Shown here in pieces: positions 37,737-49,565 of a stretch of 64,000 nt of DNA. Origin of the DNA: Neurospora intermedia (taxonomy: Eukaryota > Ascomycota > Sordariomycetes > Sordariales > Sordariaceae); assembly GCA_037102815.1 (NCBI GenBank), contig BTPP01000002.1:682001-746000 (forward strand). Direction: 5' to 3'. Made by a program: the position numbers and the translations under genes. Below the pieces are notes generated by a model, which saw nothing but the letters and a program-made list of their open reading frames with translations, was not told the origin of the DNA and made no database searches. Numbering within the stretch: position 1 is the first letter of the stretch; each line of letters opens with the position of its first letter.

Positions 37737-38290
37737 CACTTCGCTAATATCTTTTTCTTCCAGAGTTCAACGAAACATCGTAGTATTCGCTATCGCTACG
37801 CCGCTATATACTTAAAATCCTCCGCGGTATTTATAATTTACGGAATATTATATAGGATATAGTAATTAAAATTATACACCTTACTAATACCGATAACCCC
37901 CTACCTACCCCCCTCCTATAATAATTATAATATTCTACAATAGTATTTTAGATAGTTATATAAATACGCCTAATTAATAATAATCTCCCTATAACATTAC
38001 TTAAAATACTTTATACTTTTAATTTTATTTATAAGGGCTATTCGAAATTAGGCTATTATAATATTAGTAATATTAATATTAATACTAATTTAGTAGCCCC
38101 CGCTAATTCCCCTATATATATTTCTATACCGAATATTCCTACTTATATTCCCCCCTCCCCCGGTCGCAATTATAATCCTTAATGTTAGTCAGTAAATAGG
38201 AAATTAGTATTATTAAATAGAAAGTTAAACGAATTATTAGAATTTATATAGAAGGACTATAAATAGATAATATAAAGTAATATCCGTAAA
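36960..38290 (+). pseudogene. GypD antisense gene, two exons, RIP-degraded
   Basis: Opposite to pol. Exon 1 (about 36,960-37,663) is Tyr/Pro-rich (NYYPYSPYYNPNYVPSYFY) and ends PFAYLGYSITLAQIFINALA...QTK. Exon 2 (37,764 to about 38,290) starts EFNETS, then SLSLRRYILKILRGIYNL, a Pro-rich piece (IPTYIPPSPGRNYN) and a coiled-coil-like end (NRKLVLLNRKLNELLEFIQK). Joining across the intron keeps one frame, and stops are of the Gln type. At least about 400 codons. It matches the antisense frames of GypB and GypC in layout. Function is unknown. Confidence 0.6.
37664..37763 (+). other. Spliceosomal intron in the GypD antisense gene, containing a run of 63 T
   Basis: Donor GTACGT at 37,664, branch site GCTAAT at about 37,743, pyrimidine tract and acceptor TTCTTCCAG ending at 37,763. 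Between donor and branch lies T x 63 (37,674-37,736). Exon 1 ends ...ACT AAA G and exon 2 begins AG TTC AAC, so splicing gives GAG TTC AAC and keeps the frame (phase 1). Confidence 0.7.
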
Positions 38291-38499
38291 TATTATTAAT
38301 AAATATAATAGTATATAAGAATATTTCTCTTAAGGTTGTAGGTTCTAATCCTATATTAATAATAATAAATGCTATTAGGGATTTTTCATTTAGAATAATA
38401 ATAAATAATACAAATTATACTCTTCCTAACGCTTTATTAATTTTCTACGAAGAATCTAAACTACCTTCCCTCTCTATTTTTCGTCCTATTTAATATCTC

Positions 38500-38880
38500 T
38501 ATTCTATATTTTATATTTATATTTTATATTTATATTTTATATCTCTATATTACCTCCTACATCGGCGTTTTACATCTCTACCTTACATTCCTATTTTATA
38601 TTTCTACTTTAATATCTTTACTTTATATCTCTTCTTTATATTTCTACTTTATATCTCTACTTTATATCTCTACTTTACATTTTACATCTACATCTTACAT
38701 TTATATTTTACGTTTGCGTCTTATATTTACATCTCTCGTCTACGTTTTATATTTATATTTTACATTTTACATCTATATTTTACGTCTACGTCTTATATTT
38801 TATATTTATATTTTATATTTATGTCTTATATTTTATATTTATATTTTACATCTCTACTTTACGTCTCTTAATAATTACTA
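38500..38880. repeat. Low-complexity T/A/C repeat
   Basis: Irregular repeats of TATATTTMTATTTTA and TATCTCTACTTTA types over about 380 bp. Open frames here only reflect the repeat. Confidence 0.7.
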
Positions 38881-38899
38881 TTCTCTTACTTCTACCTAA

Positions 38900-41800
38900 C
38901 TAATTCTTATCAACCTAATAATCGGCCTACTACTAATACGCTACTATTTTATTTCTCTAACTTTATATTCCTTAAAAAGGTTTAAATAATTTATATCCTC
39001 TTATAATATTTACAAATTTTTATCGTTCGGATACCCCTTCTATTTAACTTAGAATTAATATTAGTAGCCGGATTTATAATACTTTATAATCACTTCGACT
39101 TCGTACTAAATATTATCCTTTTTAATATTTATAATTTCCCCCTACGGCGCCGCTATAGCGGGATCCCTATAATACGGCTCTAATAGAATAATAGAAAATA
39201 TTAAGTAAATTTAGTAATATATAGGGAGTACGAATCGGTACGCTATTTTCTTCTCCCTAATAACTTTAGTAATTTAGAAGGGTTTTAAAAATTTATTTAT
39301 TAATTTAGCGCTTAAATAGTATTATTTAATATACTTCGTATTAAATAGAATTTAATTCCTAACGTTGAATTCTTTTAATTTCCGAACTTTATTATACTAT
39401 TTTATATACCCTTAATTAACGACCTCTAAAACTATTATAATTTCTAACTACCTACGAAATAATTCATCGATCCACTCGGTAATTACTATAAAAAAGACCG
39501 TCTTTCGCCCTCGCTCTAAATCTACTAATCCCCGAAGATAATACCCGAAGAGTAATTCTAAAGGGGATTTTCTAATAGCGGTATAGAAATAATTATTATA
39601 TATTTATTATATAAGTATAATTTTTTCGGCCTAATCGACCTACTCTATATTATAAAAAATCCAAAAGTATAATTCCAAATTCTAATTCTACCTCTCTATT
39701 TATCCGTCCGTCTAGGGGTACTAAATTATATTAAAGTATTTACAAATATTTAAAAATTTATAATAAATCTTCTAAAATTAGTTTGTAAAAAGGTTGCCTC
39801 TATCTAATATAATAGAATCCGGGAAATTAAATTATTAAAAAACGTTTTACTAAAAAAAGAATATAAATTGCCGGATATTAATCGTCTTCTATATAGGAAT
39901 ATATAAAACGTACTTAGTAAAACGGTTAATAATAATAAGGATTATATCGTAGGTCCAATTAAATACGGGGTCGAATAATTTTAATAGTCTAATAATAAAA
40001 TTGTACGAAATATTTTACTAAGGGATAGTAAAAATAGGTAACAACCCTAATAGCTTATATAATTAATAGTTATAAGGCTTAGCCTTCTAATATATTAAAT
40101 ATTTATAAATGTATAATTCAACGTCAATTATAATAGTAGGCTAGTAATAAAATTAATTAATATACTTCAACGTCTTCCTTTAACCTAAATACCCGGCCGT
40201 TACTATATTATAGTAGGCGTAGAGTAGTTCGGCCCGTATACGTTTTAAAATATAAATCTAATATTAATACTATAAAATTCTATCTTCCCCTATCTTTTAA
40301 TTCTTCGTTCGTCTCCTCCCTTCGCTATTCTTCTATATTTCCTCGATAATAAATAAATCTTCCTTCTACGCTTCTAATAATTATTATTCTAATAGTAGTA
40401 ATTATTCTTCGTCTTTCTATACTTTCGTTACTATTATATACCCGCTTATATTCCCTATTATAATACTTTTATTCTCCCTCCCTAATTTAATAGCGGCCTT
40501 ATCTATAAATTTTACCCTCTTCCTTATTATTCTATCCTTTCTACTATTACTTTTAACCTCCTTTTATTTTCTCCCCTCCTTATTTACTTTACCTTCCTCC
40601 TTCGAACCCTACTTTTCTTCCTATAATTCAATTCCTTCGTCCTCCGACGCCCAACTTTCTTCTATTTTATTTATATTCTATTACTATTCCCTCTCTTCCG
40701 TTACTATCTTTTAAACCTCTTTTCCAACTAAAATTACCTATTTTACTAATATTCTTAATACCCAATTTTCCTTTATCGCCCGGCCTTTCTCTTCGCTCCC
40801 TTTAATAATTTTTACTAATAAATAATCGCCCCCTATTTCTAATTCTTCTCCTTACAATTATAATTTCCTTAATAACCCGTCCGCCAAATTCAATTTTCCT
40901 AACCGATATTTAATCCTAAAATTATACGTTACTAATTCTAATGCTTACTAATTCTATTTTATATTAGCCTACTCCTTATTTTAAAAATACTATAAATTTA
41001 AATAATTTATAATTATTAGGAATAATTTATTTATATATAATAAATATTACTTCTATACCTTTAATACTCCTATAACTATTAATAATTCTCTATTTCTAAC
41101 CCTATACTTTATTTCTTCCAATAACTTTTTCCTTAAAAAGAAAATTATCGGGTACTATTTATTATTATATAATTATATAAGAATTACTCCGATTATAAAG
41201 TCTAATACGTCTATTTTTATTCGGATTTATAATATTGGATTAAAGTAGTATAATATAGGAATTTCCTAGAATAATTTTTTAAATTCTACGAACGCCTCCC
41301 CTATTTCCTTTATAAATTCGAATAACTTCTATTTATTGCCCTTTAATAATTTTATTAGGGGCGCCGTTACTTTAGAATATAATATTACAAAGCGCTAATA
41401 AAATTTTATAAACCTTAAGAAGATTTAAATATTATAAACGCTTATTGGAGCTTCCTATTCTACAATTGCTACAACCCTCTCTAAATTTATTAATATACCC
41501 TCCGGGGAAATAATATATTCTAAGAACAATACCTGTTTTATATAAAACTCGTATTTACTTAAATTTATATAGAAATTCTAATTTTACAATCGTTAAAGGA
41601 CTTCCTTAATATAATTAATATAGTCTTCTTTATTCTTACTATAAATTAAGATATTATTAAGGTAAATAATATATATTATATTTATTAGCCCTATTAACGT
41701 ATTATTAATATATATTTAAAATATTACTAGCGCGTTCGCTAACCCTATTAATATAATTAAAAATTTGTAGTACTTATACTTTATACGAAACGTTATCTTC

Positions 41801-42950
41801 TTTTCGTCTCTTTTTTAGATTTGAATCTTATAGTATGTATCCTTTAAATCTAATTTAATAAAGATTTTAACTAATAATAATTAATTTAGAATCTTTTAAA
41901 TAAGGGGTAACGCCGTCCGATTCTTCTTTATAACTTTATTTAATACCCTAAAATCGACGTAGAATTTTAACTTTCTACCCTTCTTTAGAATAAAAATAAT
42001 AGGGGCGCCCGCTAGGCTAATAAAGGGATAAATCTATTCTTTCTAAAGTACTTCTACTAATTACTCGTATAATATTTTTAATTCTTTAATATTTAATATA
42101 TAAATCGGTCCCTAAAATGCTAATTTCCCTTTAATTAAATTAATATAATACTTTAACCGGTTATATTAAAGTAGGGATATAGCCGAAGTTTCGAATACCG
42201 ACCGGAATTCTTTATACTCCGGCGGAATAATCGGCTTAAGGACGGTAAGTTTGCCTTCTATTTCCTCTAATAACTCTAGGGGTTATAGTAGTATTAATTC
42301 TATAAGGGGTATTAAAGTAGGGTAAACGCCGTTAAATACTACCTAAAAGACCTTTATTAAAGAAGTAGGAACCGGAAGCGTTTTAGCCGATTCTAATATA
42401 ATAAATAAGGTTACGAATTTTAATACTAAGGAAAAGGGGATTTCGAATAGGATATTCGTATACGTAGGAGGGCAAAAACCCTCTTCTACCTTTACTATTT
42501 CCTAGGGGTCTAATAATAGAATTAAATTCTACTATAGTTCTACTAGAATAATTATAGCGTTATATATTTCCTTTACTAATACTATATTTAATATAAAATC
42601 GCTGGCCTTAATATAAAAATAAAACGACTATTACTACTAATTAATATCGGGGTTCTACTTACAAAACTAGGGGTAATTAAAGATAATTTCTATAATTAAG
42701 GATTTAATTATAGTAAAAATAATTCGCTTCGTCCGTTTAATACTATAGGAGTTATATATTTTAATAAAATAGGTAATCGTACTATATATAGGAATAGGCC
42801 GAAGAGAGAAATTAATAAAATAATAGGGTACCGGATTAATTTTTATATTCGATGGGAATAAATACCTACTAATTAAATTTAATTCTACGCCCAAATTTAT
42901 TAACCCTCGCGTATTCTACTAATTTCTATAAATCCTTATTAATAACCTCG
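38900..42950 (-). pseudogene. pol: GypD pol, RIP-degraded
   Basis: On the - strand, reverse transcriptase at about 42,040-41,560 reads SLAGAPIIFILKKGRKLKFY, DFRVLNKV, LDLKDTYYKIQI, ITFRIKY, GLANALVIF and YLNNILIYSK (Asn-Asn for Asp-Asp). Integrase at about 39,840-39,680 shows the third-acidic-residue block as STPRRTDKQR. The LDLKDTYYKI and YLNNILIYSK forms put GypD in a different Gypsy branch from GypB and GypC. RNase H lies between these domains; a chromodomain was not resolved. It is non-functional. Confidence 0.93.
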
Positions 42951-44440
42951 TTTCTAGGTATAATTATAATTTACCTATATTATCCTAGGCGGTTGTAATT
43001 ACTATTCTAATTATAATTAGTTTAGCGTTCGCTCTATATAAAGGGGTATTTATAGGGATAGTACAATTCCGTACCAAATAGCCGACCTAGCTATAATTAT
43101 AATACGTTCAATTTTAGTATACTACTACGAAATAACCCGTTATACTATATTTATAGTAGGTATTCAATAGTTTCGGCTAGGTATAATAGCTATACGTATA
43201 ACCTTTCTAACGATAAAGGAAATAAATAAGATTAGGATTTATTTAAAAAATAATAGGGGAGCGACGGGGAAAATCGGAAGGGTTAATACTATAGGATAAT
43301 TAAAAAGGGATATTCGAAAAGGAAATAGGAGGGTATAAAAACGAAGAAGACGGTAGAATATACTTTAAAGATATTTAGTTTTAGTAATATAATATAAATA
43401 ATTCAATATTCTTTAGGCCTTCTAACCGTTCTATATATACTATTACTTTATTTATTATATTAATACTAACTATTAAAAGGATACTTTATTTAAAAAGAAG
43501 GTATAATCGGTTAGCCTAAATAACGACCTAAATATATTCTAGTTAATTGTATAATAGATTGAATTCTTCAGTATAATAGTAGTTATAAAAGTTACAAACG
43601 GTTTCCAAAGCGCCTTATTATATATATTCGAACTTATTAAAAGCGGATCGTTTAATAGTTTAAATATTACTATTATATTTAATTTCTAAGAAAGTACGGA
43701 GGTTACTTTATATAGGCGTATTATAAATAGTATTATACCTAAATTTACTATAGAGAATTAATATATATTTAATTTATATATTCTTAAGATTACCCTTAAT
43801 ATAATTAATAGCGAATAAGAGGGAAGTACGGGGGTACTCTTAAAAATATATATTAACGTTGTAGAAGTAGTTTTATAATTGTAAGAAACTTTCATTAATA
43901 AATTTAATAATATTATATTTAAAATAGTATTCAGTACGAATTAATATAGCTATAATTAGCAAAAGGGTAGTTATAATAACAGCCGCCAACGAGGGGGTAG
44001 TAAAGGGAGGTATAATAGAAATATAAATCTAATTATAAAAGAGGTAATCCTAATAATAAAACCCGGTAGGGATAGGGGGGTAGTTTCCTACTAAATTTTA
44101 TTCGGCGAGGCCTATAAAAACGAATTAATCCTATTAGAATATATATAAAGAGAAATAATTAAAGAGAAATTTAATTATAGTAAACCGGGATTCGAATAAT
44201 TATTATTTACGTACAAACTCGTTGGCTTCCGAAATTTAAGGATATAAACGGGGAGCCCGGGGTAGCGTAGGGGAGTAATCTTTATTATTATTTTCTTTAA
44301 CGGACTTTATAATAAATTAATGCTACTATAAGGAAAGCGGAGGAGGTTAAATCGTTTTAACTATAATAATTACGGGGGTAATAGTACGAAAGGGACGAGG
44401 AATAGCTTCGGCGGTACGAGAGATAGACCGGCCGCTATAT
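42950..44440 (-). pseudogene. gag: GypD gag, RIP-degraded
   Basis: On the - strand a zinc-knuckle remnant near 43,115-43,070 reads YYNYSQVGYLVRNC. With Tyr at three of the four metal positions it fits CxxCxxxxHxxxxC after Cys/His-to-Tyr changes. The upstream - strand sequence to about 44,440 is where the capsid part belongs; I followed it only in pieces. Confidence 0.7.
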
Positions 44441-44491
44441 ATATATATTTTAATAGTATTAATTTAATTCTTAGAAAAAGAATTATTAATT

Positions 44492-44831
44492 TATTAAGAA
44501 CGTAGGCGAAAGGTAGGCTGAAGTGACTACGGTCGTAGCTATACGTAGGGGACAGTAAATTAGGGGTTAATTTAAAGATATATTAATAATTACTAACTAT
44601 AATAAATTACGCTTCGTTAAACCTCTTTTATACCTATACAAACTCTATTCATCCGCTAATAAGCGTTGTAGAATCCCGTACTAATTTAGCGCCCCAACGC
44701 AGTACCGGATTATCCTTCCCGCAAGCCCAACCCAATATAGGCGTTACCGTTATTAGTCCACCGCTTCGGCCGACGGAGCGGAGCAGCGACCGTTGGAGTG
44801 CTTCGGTGCGCAGACTCTTCGCCTCCTGACA
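44492..44831 (-). repeat. GypD 5' LTR
   Basis: Starts TATTAAGAACGTAGGCG and ends CTCCTGACA. The part from about 44,690 on is nearly free of RIP changes (GACGGAGCGGAGCAGCGACC), unlike its partner. Confidence 0.93.
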
Positions 44832-44836
44832 TTTAT

Positions 44837-44990
44837 ATATACCGGTTAAAGCGATGTAATAGAGTATATTTAGCGGTTTTATACTTAAATAAGGTTTTAA
44901 AGTTATTTCCGGCCTTAAGTAGGATACCTATTATTTTTAAATTTAGATTTGCAATAAATTTATAAATTTATTATATAGATATTAATTTTC
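44837..44990 (-). pseudogene. U4, proximal (N-terminal) part
   Basis: The - strand frame opens near 44,990 (LQIQIQKQQVSYLRPEITL, PLNILYYIALTGIYKIIELP) and, after removal of GypD and one TTTAT copy, runs into VANFDLKRAF at 35,500. A palindromic motif (TTTTCGCTTTAATTAAAATT) lies at its start, about 44,984-45,006. Confidence 0.58.
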
Positions 44991-45049
44991 GCTTTAATTA
45001 AAATTAATATTAGAATAGGATATACTTTATAGAGAGTATATTCTTTTAT

Positions 45050-45412
45050 CTAATTATAAATAGTACTATATATAATAGGTAAGTACTATTAGACGTTTTC
45101 CTTCTAACCGATCTTATAAAGACGCTTTATATATTATAGAATTGTATTTTAATTCTATATATAGCCGAACCTAATATTTACGTAGTATGTAGTATAAAGA
45201 TTCAATTTAATTGTATATATATTGGAATTGAATATAAGAATGTTGAAGTTCGTATATAGTTAGTTCTAGGTAGTAATAATACGGTTATATTCAATTTACG
45301 TTTAGTTGGAGTAGATTATTTCTATTTATAGACCGACTTTCTGTAGGATAGTATAGAACGTCCTATATTAATTAGTAAATACCCGGATAGGTTTTGTTTT
45401 AATTAGAGTCGA
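45050..45412 (+). pseudogene. U5: short RIP-degraded unknown gene
   Basis: A + strand frame of about 118 codons with only TAG/TAA at Gln-like sites: TDLIKTLYIL, IAEPNIYVVCSIKIQF, GSNNTVIFNLRLVGVDYFY, DSIERPILISKYPDRFCF. It ends in the motif cluster at 45,388-45,450. It lies divergently from U4 and ahead of U6. The start is not fixed. No family recognised. Confidence 0.5.
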
Positions 45413-45450
45413 TAGATCTAATTTTTAATTAGAATAAAAGTAAAAAATTA
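45388..45450. promoter_or_regulatory. Palindromic motif cluster between U5 and U6
   Basis: TTTTAATTAGAGTCGATAGA and TTTTTAATTAGAATAAAAGT, two degenerate copies of the same motif. Confidence 0.55.
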
Positions 45451-45514
45451 ATTATATTTATATTTATATTTAAGGTAAATTTACGATTATTAATACCCTT
45501 TTCCGGCTATTATA

Positions 45515-47340
45515 TAGTTCGGTGTATTTCCTAATAATCTACGTAAATAGGGGCGATTCTCCGAGTGCCTAGTATATTATATTAATTTTATTATTCGGCG
45601 GTATAAGATGCGTATCGATAGTAAGATAAGTAAATATATAGGATAATCTACCGTTAAAATTAAATTGGATTAATTTATTAATAGTATTAACCCTTAATAT
45701 TGCTTTTTCTTTACTACGTAAAATATTATTAAAGATCCGGGTATATATTTCCCGGTTGCCTCTCTACCGCTCTATAGTTTAGATGCCCTCTAATAGGCGG
45801 GACCCTTATATTATAGTTTAATATTTAACGGCGTCGTCTTCGAATATAAATATTTATATATAAACGTTATATAATAGAAATTATAATAGGCGGATAAAGG
45901 TAAGATTGAGTGAGATTTAGTACTCCTCTTTGGTAGTGTAGGGTATTGTTAAATCTTTAATTTCGTACTTTAGTAAATTTATAAATATATTTTTTAAAAG
46001 ATTATCTGTAATTCGGACGATTTTATTCCGTCGACAGTAGTACCCGAATTTAATTTAGTAAATTAATATTGGAGGGATATTAGAGGAAGGGTATATTATC
46101 GCCCTATTAGGAAGGTATAGCGGTATAATTATACCCTTATTTATAATAATAATATAATTCTCTTAGAGGATTTCCGTTATAGTTTAGTAAACGGTTTTAT
46201 TATTGTCGGTAATTGTATTTTGTACGTTGGGGTGTAGAACCTACTATCGGTAACCCTATTCTTCGTTAATTTTATATAATTAAGTACGTATAGTATTAGG
46301 CGTTGTAGGGTCGATAATATATAGGGGGTCGCCTTAATTATACGAACCTTTATTTTTAGAATAGAAGAATTCTAATACGTTATACTAACCCTTAGGTAGG
46401 GTAAAGACTTTAAATAGGCCTACCCCCTCCTAAAGTATAGTAATAAAAGCCCGGATATTAATAATATAATTCAATATAGGTATTATAGAATAGATTAGCC
46501 TATTTACGGTAGGGATAATCTATATTGCCCGCTATACTAACGAATCGCGGTTTTAAACGAATTAGGCTTCGTTTAAAATAAGGGTCCAAAATATTGGATC
46601 CTTTACTATTATTATTTAGAGTTCCAACCTCTATAGCCTTCTATCCTTCTTAAAAGTAATATATTAGTATCTACGCCTTTTATTCTAATTATAGTAGAAG
46701 ATTTACTGGCTAGGCTCTTTAAATTCCTTATCCTTAATAATTATACGTATATTCGCTATATCCTCGTTTTTGTATATACTATTTTATATACTACTTTTAA
46801 ATAGATTTATAGTACGCTATCCGGGTTTCTATTTAATAACTCTATTATAGGTATAGGGAAGTTCGCTAGGTTTTAAAGGCCCGTTAATCTTAGGCTTATT
46901 CTTACCCTAATATATAGTAATAGTAGAGTATAAGTATATAATAACGTTTTTAGTAGTTTCGGTAGAATATTTTTATTCGGTTTACTACTTTATTAAATAA
47001 TTGAAGCGGTCCTACGTAAGCGTCTTTACTTTGCGTAGGTCGTCTTTAGGTATGCTATTAGTAGTATTAAATTAAATTTAAAATATTAAATTACTAAAGG
47101 TATTATTAAATTTAGCGAATGTTTAGGGGATTAGTTTAAATAGTATAATAATAACGTTCGGATATATATTAAAGGGTTATTATTTATATTCTAATTTTTG
47201 GAGATAATAATACTCTATAAGGAGTATTGTATTATAAATAAACGTTTTACTAATATTTACTTTATTTACTAATATAGCCCTTCGTAGGGGCGAGTAGAAT
47301 ATATAATAAATAGTATATGTATTTATACTATATTAGTTAG
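45515..47340 (+). pseudogene. U6: RIP-degraded unknown gene, about 600 codons
   Basis: One + strand frame runs without a visible frameshift: GRFSECLVYYINFIIRRYKM, YFPVASLPLYSLDAL, FNGVVFEYKYLYINV, DLVLLFGSVGYC, CNSDDFIPSTVVPEFNLVN, WRDIRGRVYYRPIRKVQRYN, NIILLEDFRYSLVNGFIIVG, VNFIQLSTYSIRRCRVDNI, DNLYCPLYQRIAVLNELGFV, LARLFKFLILNNYTYIRYIL, on to about 47,340. Stops number about 30, almost all TAA/TAG in Gln-like places. Many Trp, Cys and Gly codons survive, typical of a folded protein. It is convergent with U7. I do not recognise the family. Confidence 0.66.
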
Positions 47341-47344
47341 TCCT

Positions 47345-47440
47345 TAGTCTTGCTCTAATTAGAGTATAGAAAATGTAGGTTAGGTTTCGCTTTAATTAGA
47401 GTAAATAAGATTAATTCTAATTAGAGCGAAGAGGAAGGAT
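47345..47440. promoter_or_regulatory. Palindromic motif cluster between convergent U6 and U7
   Basis: TTGCTCTAATTAGAGTATAG, TTCGCTTTAATTAGAGTAAA and AATTCTAATTAGAGCGAAGA occur within about 95 bp. Their place between two gene ends favours a role at the 3' ends, such as termination, or at element borders, rather than promoters only. Confidence 0.65.
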
Positions 47441-47489
47441 ATACCAATTTAGACTTACCTACGATTTAATAAGGGAGTAAGTATTATAA

Positions 47490-48858
47490 ATTAATCCTAT
47501 TAATCTTCTAATCCGCCTAATTATACTAATTTATATAAACTTTATAATTAAATAGTTTAAGAAATTCCTTTAGCGTTAGTTTAGTAATTTTATATTTAAG
47601 AGTATAGGTACCCCCGAGAACGAGATTGGAATTTGTAAATTTCTTTACTAATAGGTACTTCCGCTCTACTAAATCTTTAATAGCTATTCTAACCGTAATA
47701 TTACTCTTAACCTTCTCCCAGGTAATTTCCTAAATATTACCGGGTATTTAAATATATTGGATAAGTTAATCGATTATATTGTTTGTGGTGGTTAGATAAT
47801 TTATATAGGTAGGCGTATCTTTACTATAATAGAATAGTAGAAATTATTTAATATTCCGAAATAAAAGCGTTATATAGGCTAGTTATTATTAGGTTTCGAA
47901 ATCCTTAATATAGGTAAATAACGTACGTATATCGAAGCGTAGCGTTAGGTCTTTATTAAAATGGGTATTAATTGTAGTAAGGTCTTTAGTATTATAGTAA
48001 TCTAATTTAGTATTAAATATAATTTTAGAGTATATATTATTCGTAATAAAGAATATATTATAAATATATATTTTTACTACTATCGGATCTAAACGGCCGA
48101 ATTTTTATAGCTCCTCTTTAATTGGCTTATAATTATTTACTGTAGTTAATCCGCGGTAATCCTCGCGGATAATATTAATTAGTTGAAAGGCTTGTAAGGA
48201 TTGAGTATTATATAGGAGTTTACTATTCTACTTTATTAAAGAGGTCTCCTTATTAATAGGGAAGATATACGGCCTTAGAATATTTTCCTTAATAATAGTA
48301 TATATTGAACCTAGCGTAATATTACTATATTGGCGTATATTAAAATATATAAATATTTAAAAAATTCGTACTTAATTATTAGTATAGTAACTACTATATA
48401 AAATAATACTATCCTCTTTAGTACGTTTTAAGTAATATAGTAGGCTTTAATATTACGGACGTATTATACAACGACGGAGTGTAATAAAGAGAATTACGTA
48501 GATTGATTCGAAAAGTATAATTTTATTTAATTTTTTTTCGTCTATTATACTAAATAATACTAAATCTCTACGCCGGACGGCTACGGTATAAAGCGGAAGG
48601 GAGGATAGTTCGGCCCTTTCGATAATATATATTATATAAATATATTAAGAGGAATTATAGAACGAATCGATATACTTCTTCTATATAATAAATATATTAG
48701 TAAATTTAATACCCTTCTAACTTTAATAGGGATATAACTTCTTAAGGTAGGTTAATAGCCCGAATTAATCGGTTACTATAAAATAATTAGTAATAGTATA
48801 TTTAAGGGCCTATATAGTAGGTATAAGGATGGATATATACAACGGGTAGCGACTTTAT
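47490..48858 (-). pseudogene. U7: RIP-degraded unknown gene, about 455 codons
   Basis: The - strand frame reads YPLYISILIPTIQALKYTI, FIVTDQFGLLTYLKKLYPY, YIIERAELSSLPLYTVAVRR, RDLVLFSIIDEKKLNKIIL, SLQAFQLINIIREDYRGLTT, EELQKFGRLDPIVVKIY, TKLDYYNTKDLTTINTHF, EITWEKVKSNITVRIAIKD and LVLGGTYTLKYKITKLTLKE, closing near 47,490. Stops are Gln-type. Its 5' end meets a motif cluster at 48,865-48,962, shared divergently with U8. No family recognised. Confidence 0.66.
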
Positions 48859-48864
48859 TAGTCG

Positions 48865-48962
48865 GTTTCGCTCTAATCGGAATTGGGAACTTTAATATAT
48901 ATAGTCGATTCTACTCTAATAATAGTATAATCTTCTATTCTAATAAGAGTAAAAGGAGGCGT
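48865..48962. promoter_or_regulatory. Palindromic motif cluster between divergent U7 and U8
   Basis: TTTCGCTCTAATCGGAATTG, GATTCTACTCTAATAATAG and TTCTATTCTAATAAGAGTAAA, three half or whole motif copies. Confidence 0.6.
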
Positions 48963-49054
48963 TAAAAAAATTTATAGTTATAATTATAATATTAATTAAA
49001 TATTGTAATATTAGAATACCCTAAGAGGGAAGCTACGTCCCTTTTATTATATTT

Positions 49055-49565
49055 TAATTCGATATTCTACTAATATATAAATTGTTAGTTAGGGATTCGC
49101 GTACTTTTAGCCTACGTAATATTAAAGTCGGTATACTTTTGGAAAGGCTTAAATTCCTAATTAATAATATCGAATCTAGTATCCAATAATTGGGTTAGGA
49201 AGTTAAGTAAGATGGCGCGTATACAGTCTAGATTATAATACCTAGCGGCGGGTAGGTAGTAATTTCGGACTAGAACGGAGCTTCCAACTTTAGTAGTATT
49301 ATTACTATATTTTTTCTTATTTTTGTACTAGTTTAGGTTAGGGTATAATAGGGCCTATAAAAGATTAAGGTCGGTCAATTTAATAATTATATATAGTATT
49401 AACGGATTTATATTTTTAATAGCGAAATTATTAAAGTTGTCCCTACTATTTATAAATATAGCTTTAGGCCTAATTCGGCCCGTAGTTCGTCCCTTCCCTA
49501 TATTAGCGATATTAGTAATTCTTATACTTTTATTTGTAAGGGATTGCTAATTAACTAATTTTACT
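49055..49565 (+). pseudogene. U8: RIP-degraded unknown gene, about 165 codons
   Basis: The + strand frame reads DILLIYKLLVRDSRTFSLRN, KVGILLERLKFLINNIESS, EVKQDGAYTVQIIIPSGG, VVISDQNGASNFSSIITIF, then a hydrophobic patch, KVVPTIYKYSFRPNSARSSS and a stop after KGLLIN. A second + frame over the same bases is also stop-poor but less protein-like. Possible membrane segment around IITIFFLIFVLV. No family recognised. Confidence 0.5.

Larger units (their letters stand above)
35515..44831 (-). mobile_element. GypD: Gypsy-type LTR retrotransposon, - orientation, with intron-containing antisense frame
   Basis: Equal 340-bp LTRs (35,515-35,854 and 44,492-44,831) are flanked by TTTAT (35,510-35,514 and 44,832-44,836). 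The complement of a polypurine tract (CCCCCCC at 35,860-35,866) sits beside the left LTR and reverse transcriptase reads on the - strand, so the element runs right to left. About 3 kb between pol and the 3' LTR hold a tandem array, an antisense gene and a T/A-rich repeat. It is inserted in U4. Length is 9,317 bp. RIP has stopped all frames. Confidence 0.95.

Noticed and set aside
38714-38899. 61-codon + strand frame of Tyr/Leu/Ile
   Set aside because: Produced by the T/A low-complexity repeat.
42667-42894. 75-codon - strand frame inside GypD
   Set aside because: It is a stretch within the degraded gag-pol region, not a separate gene.
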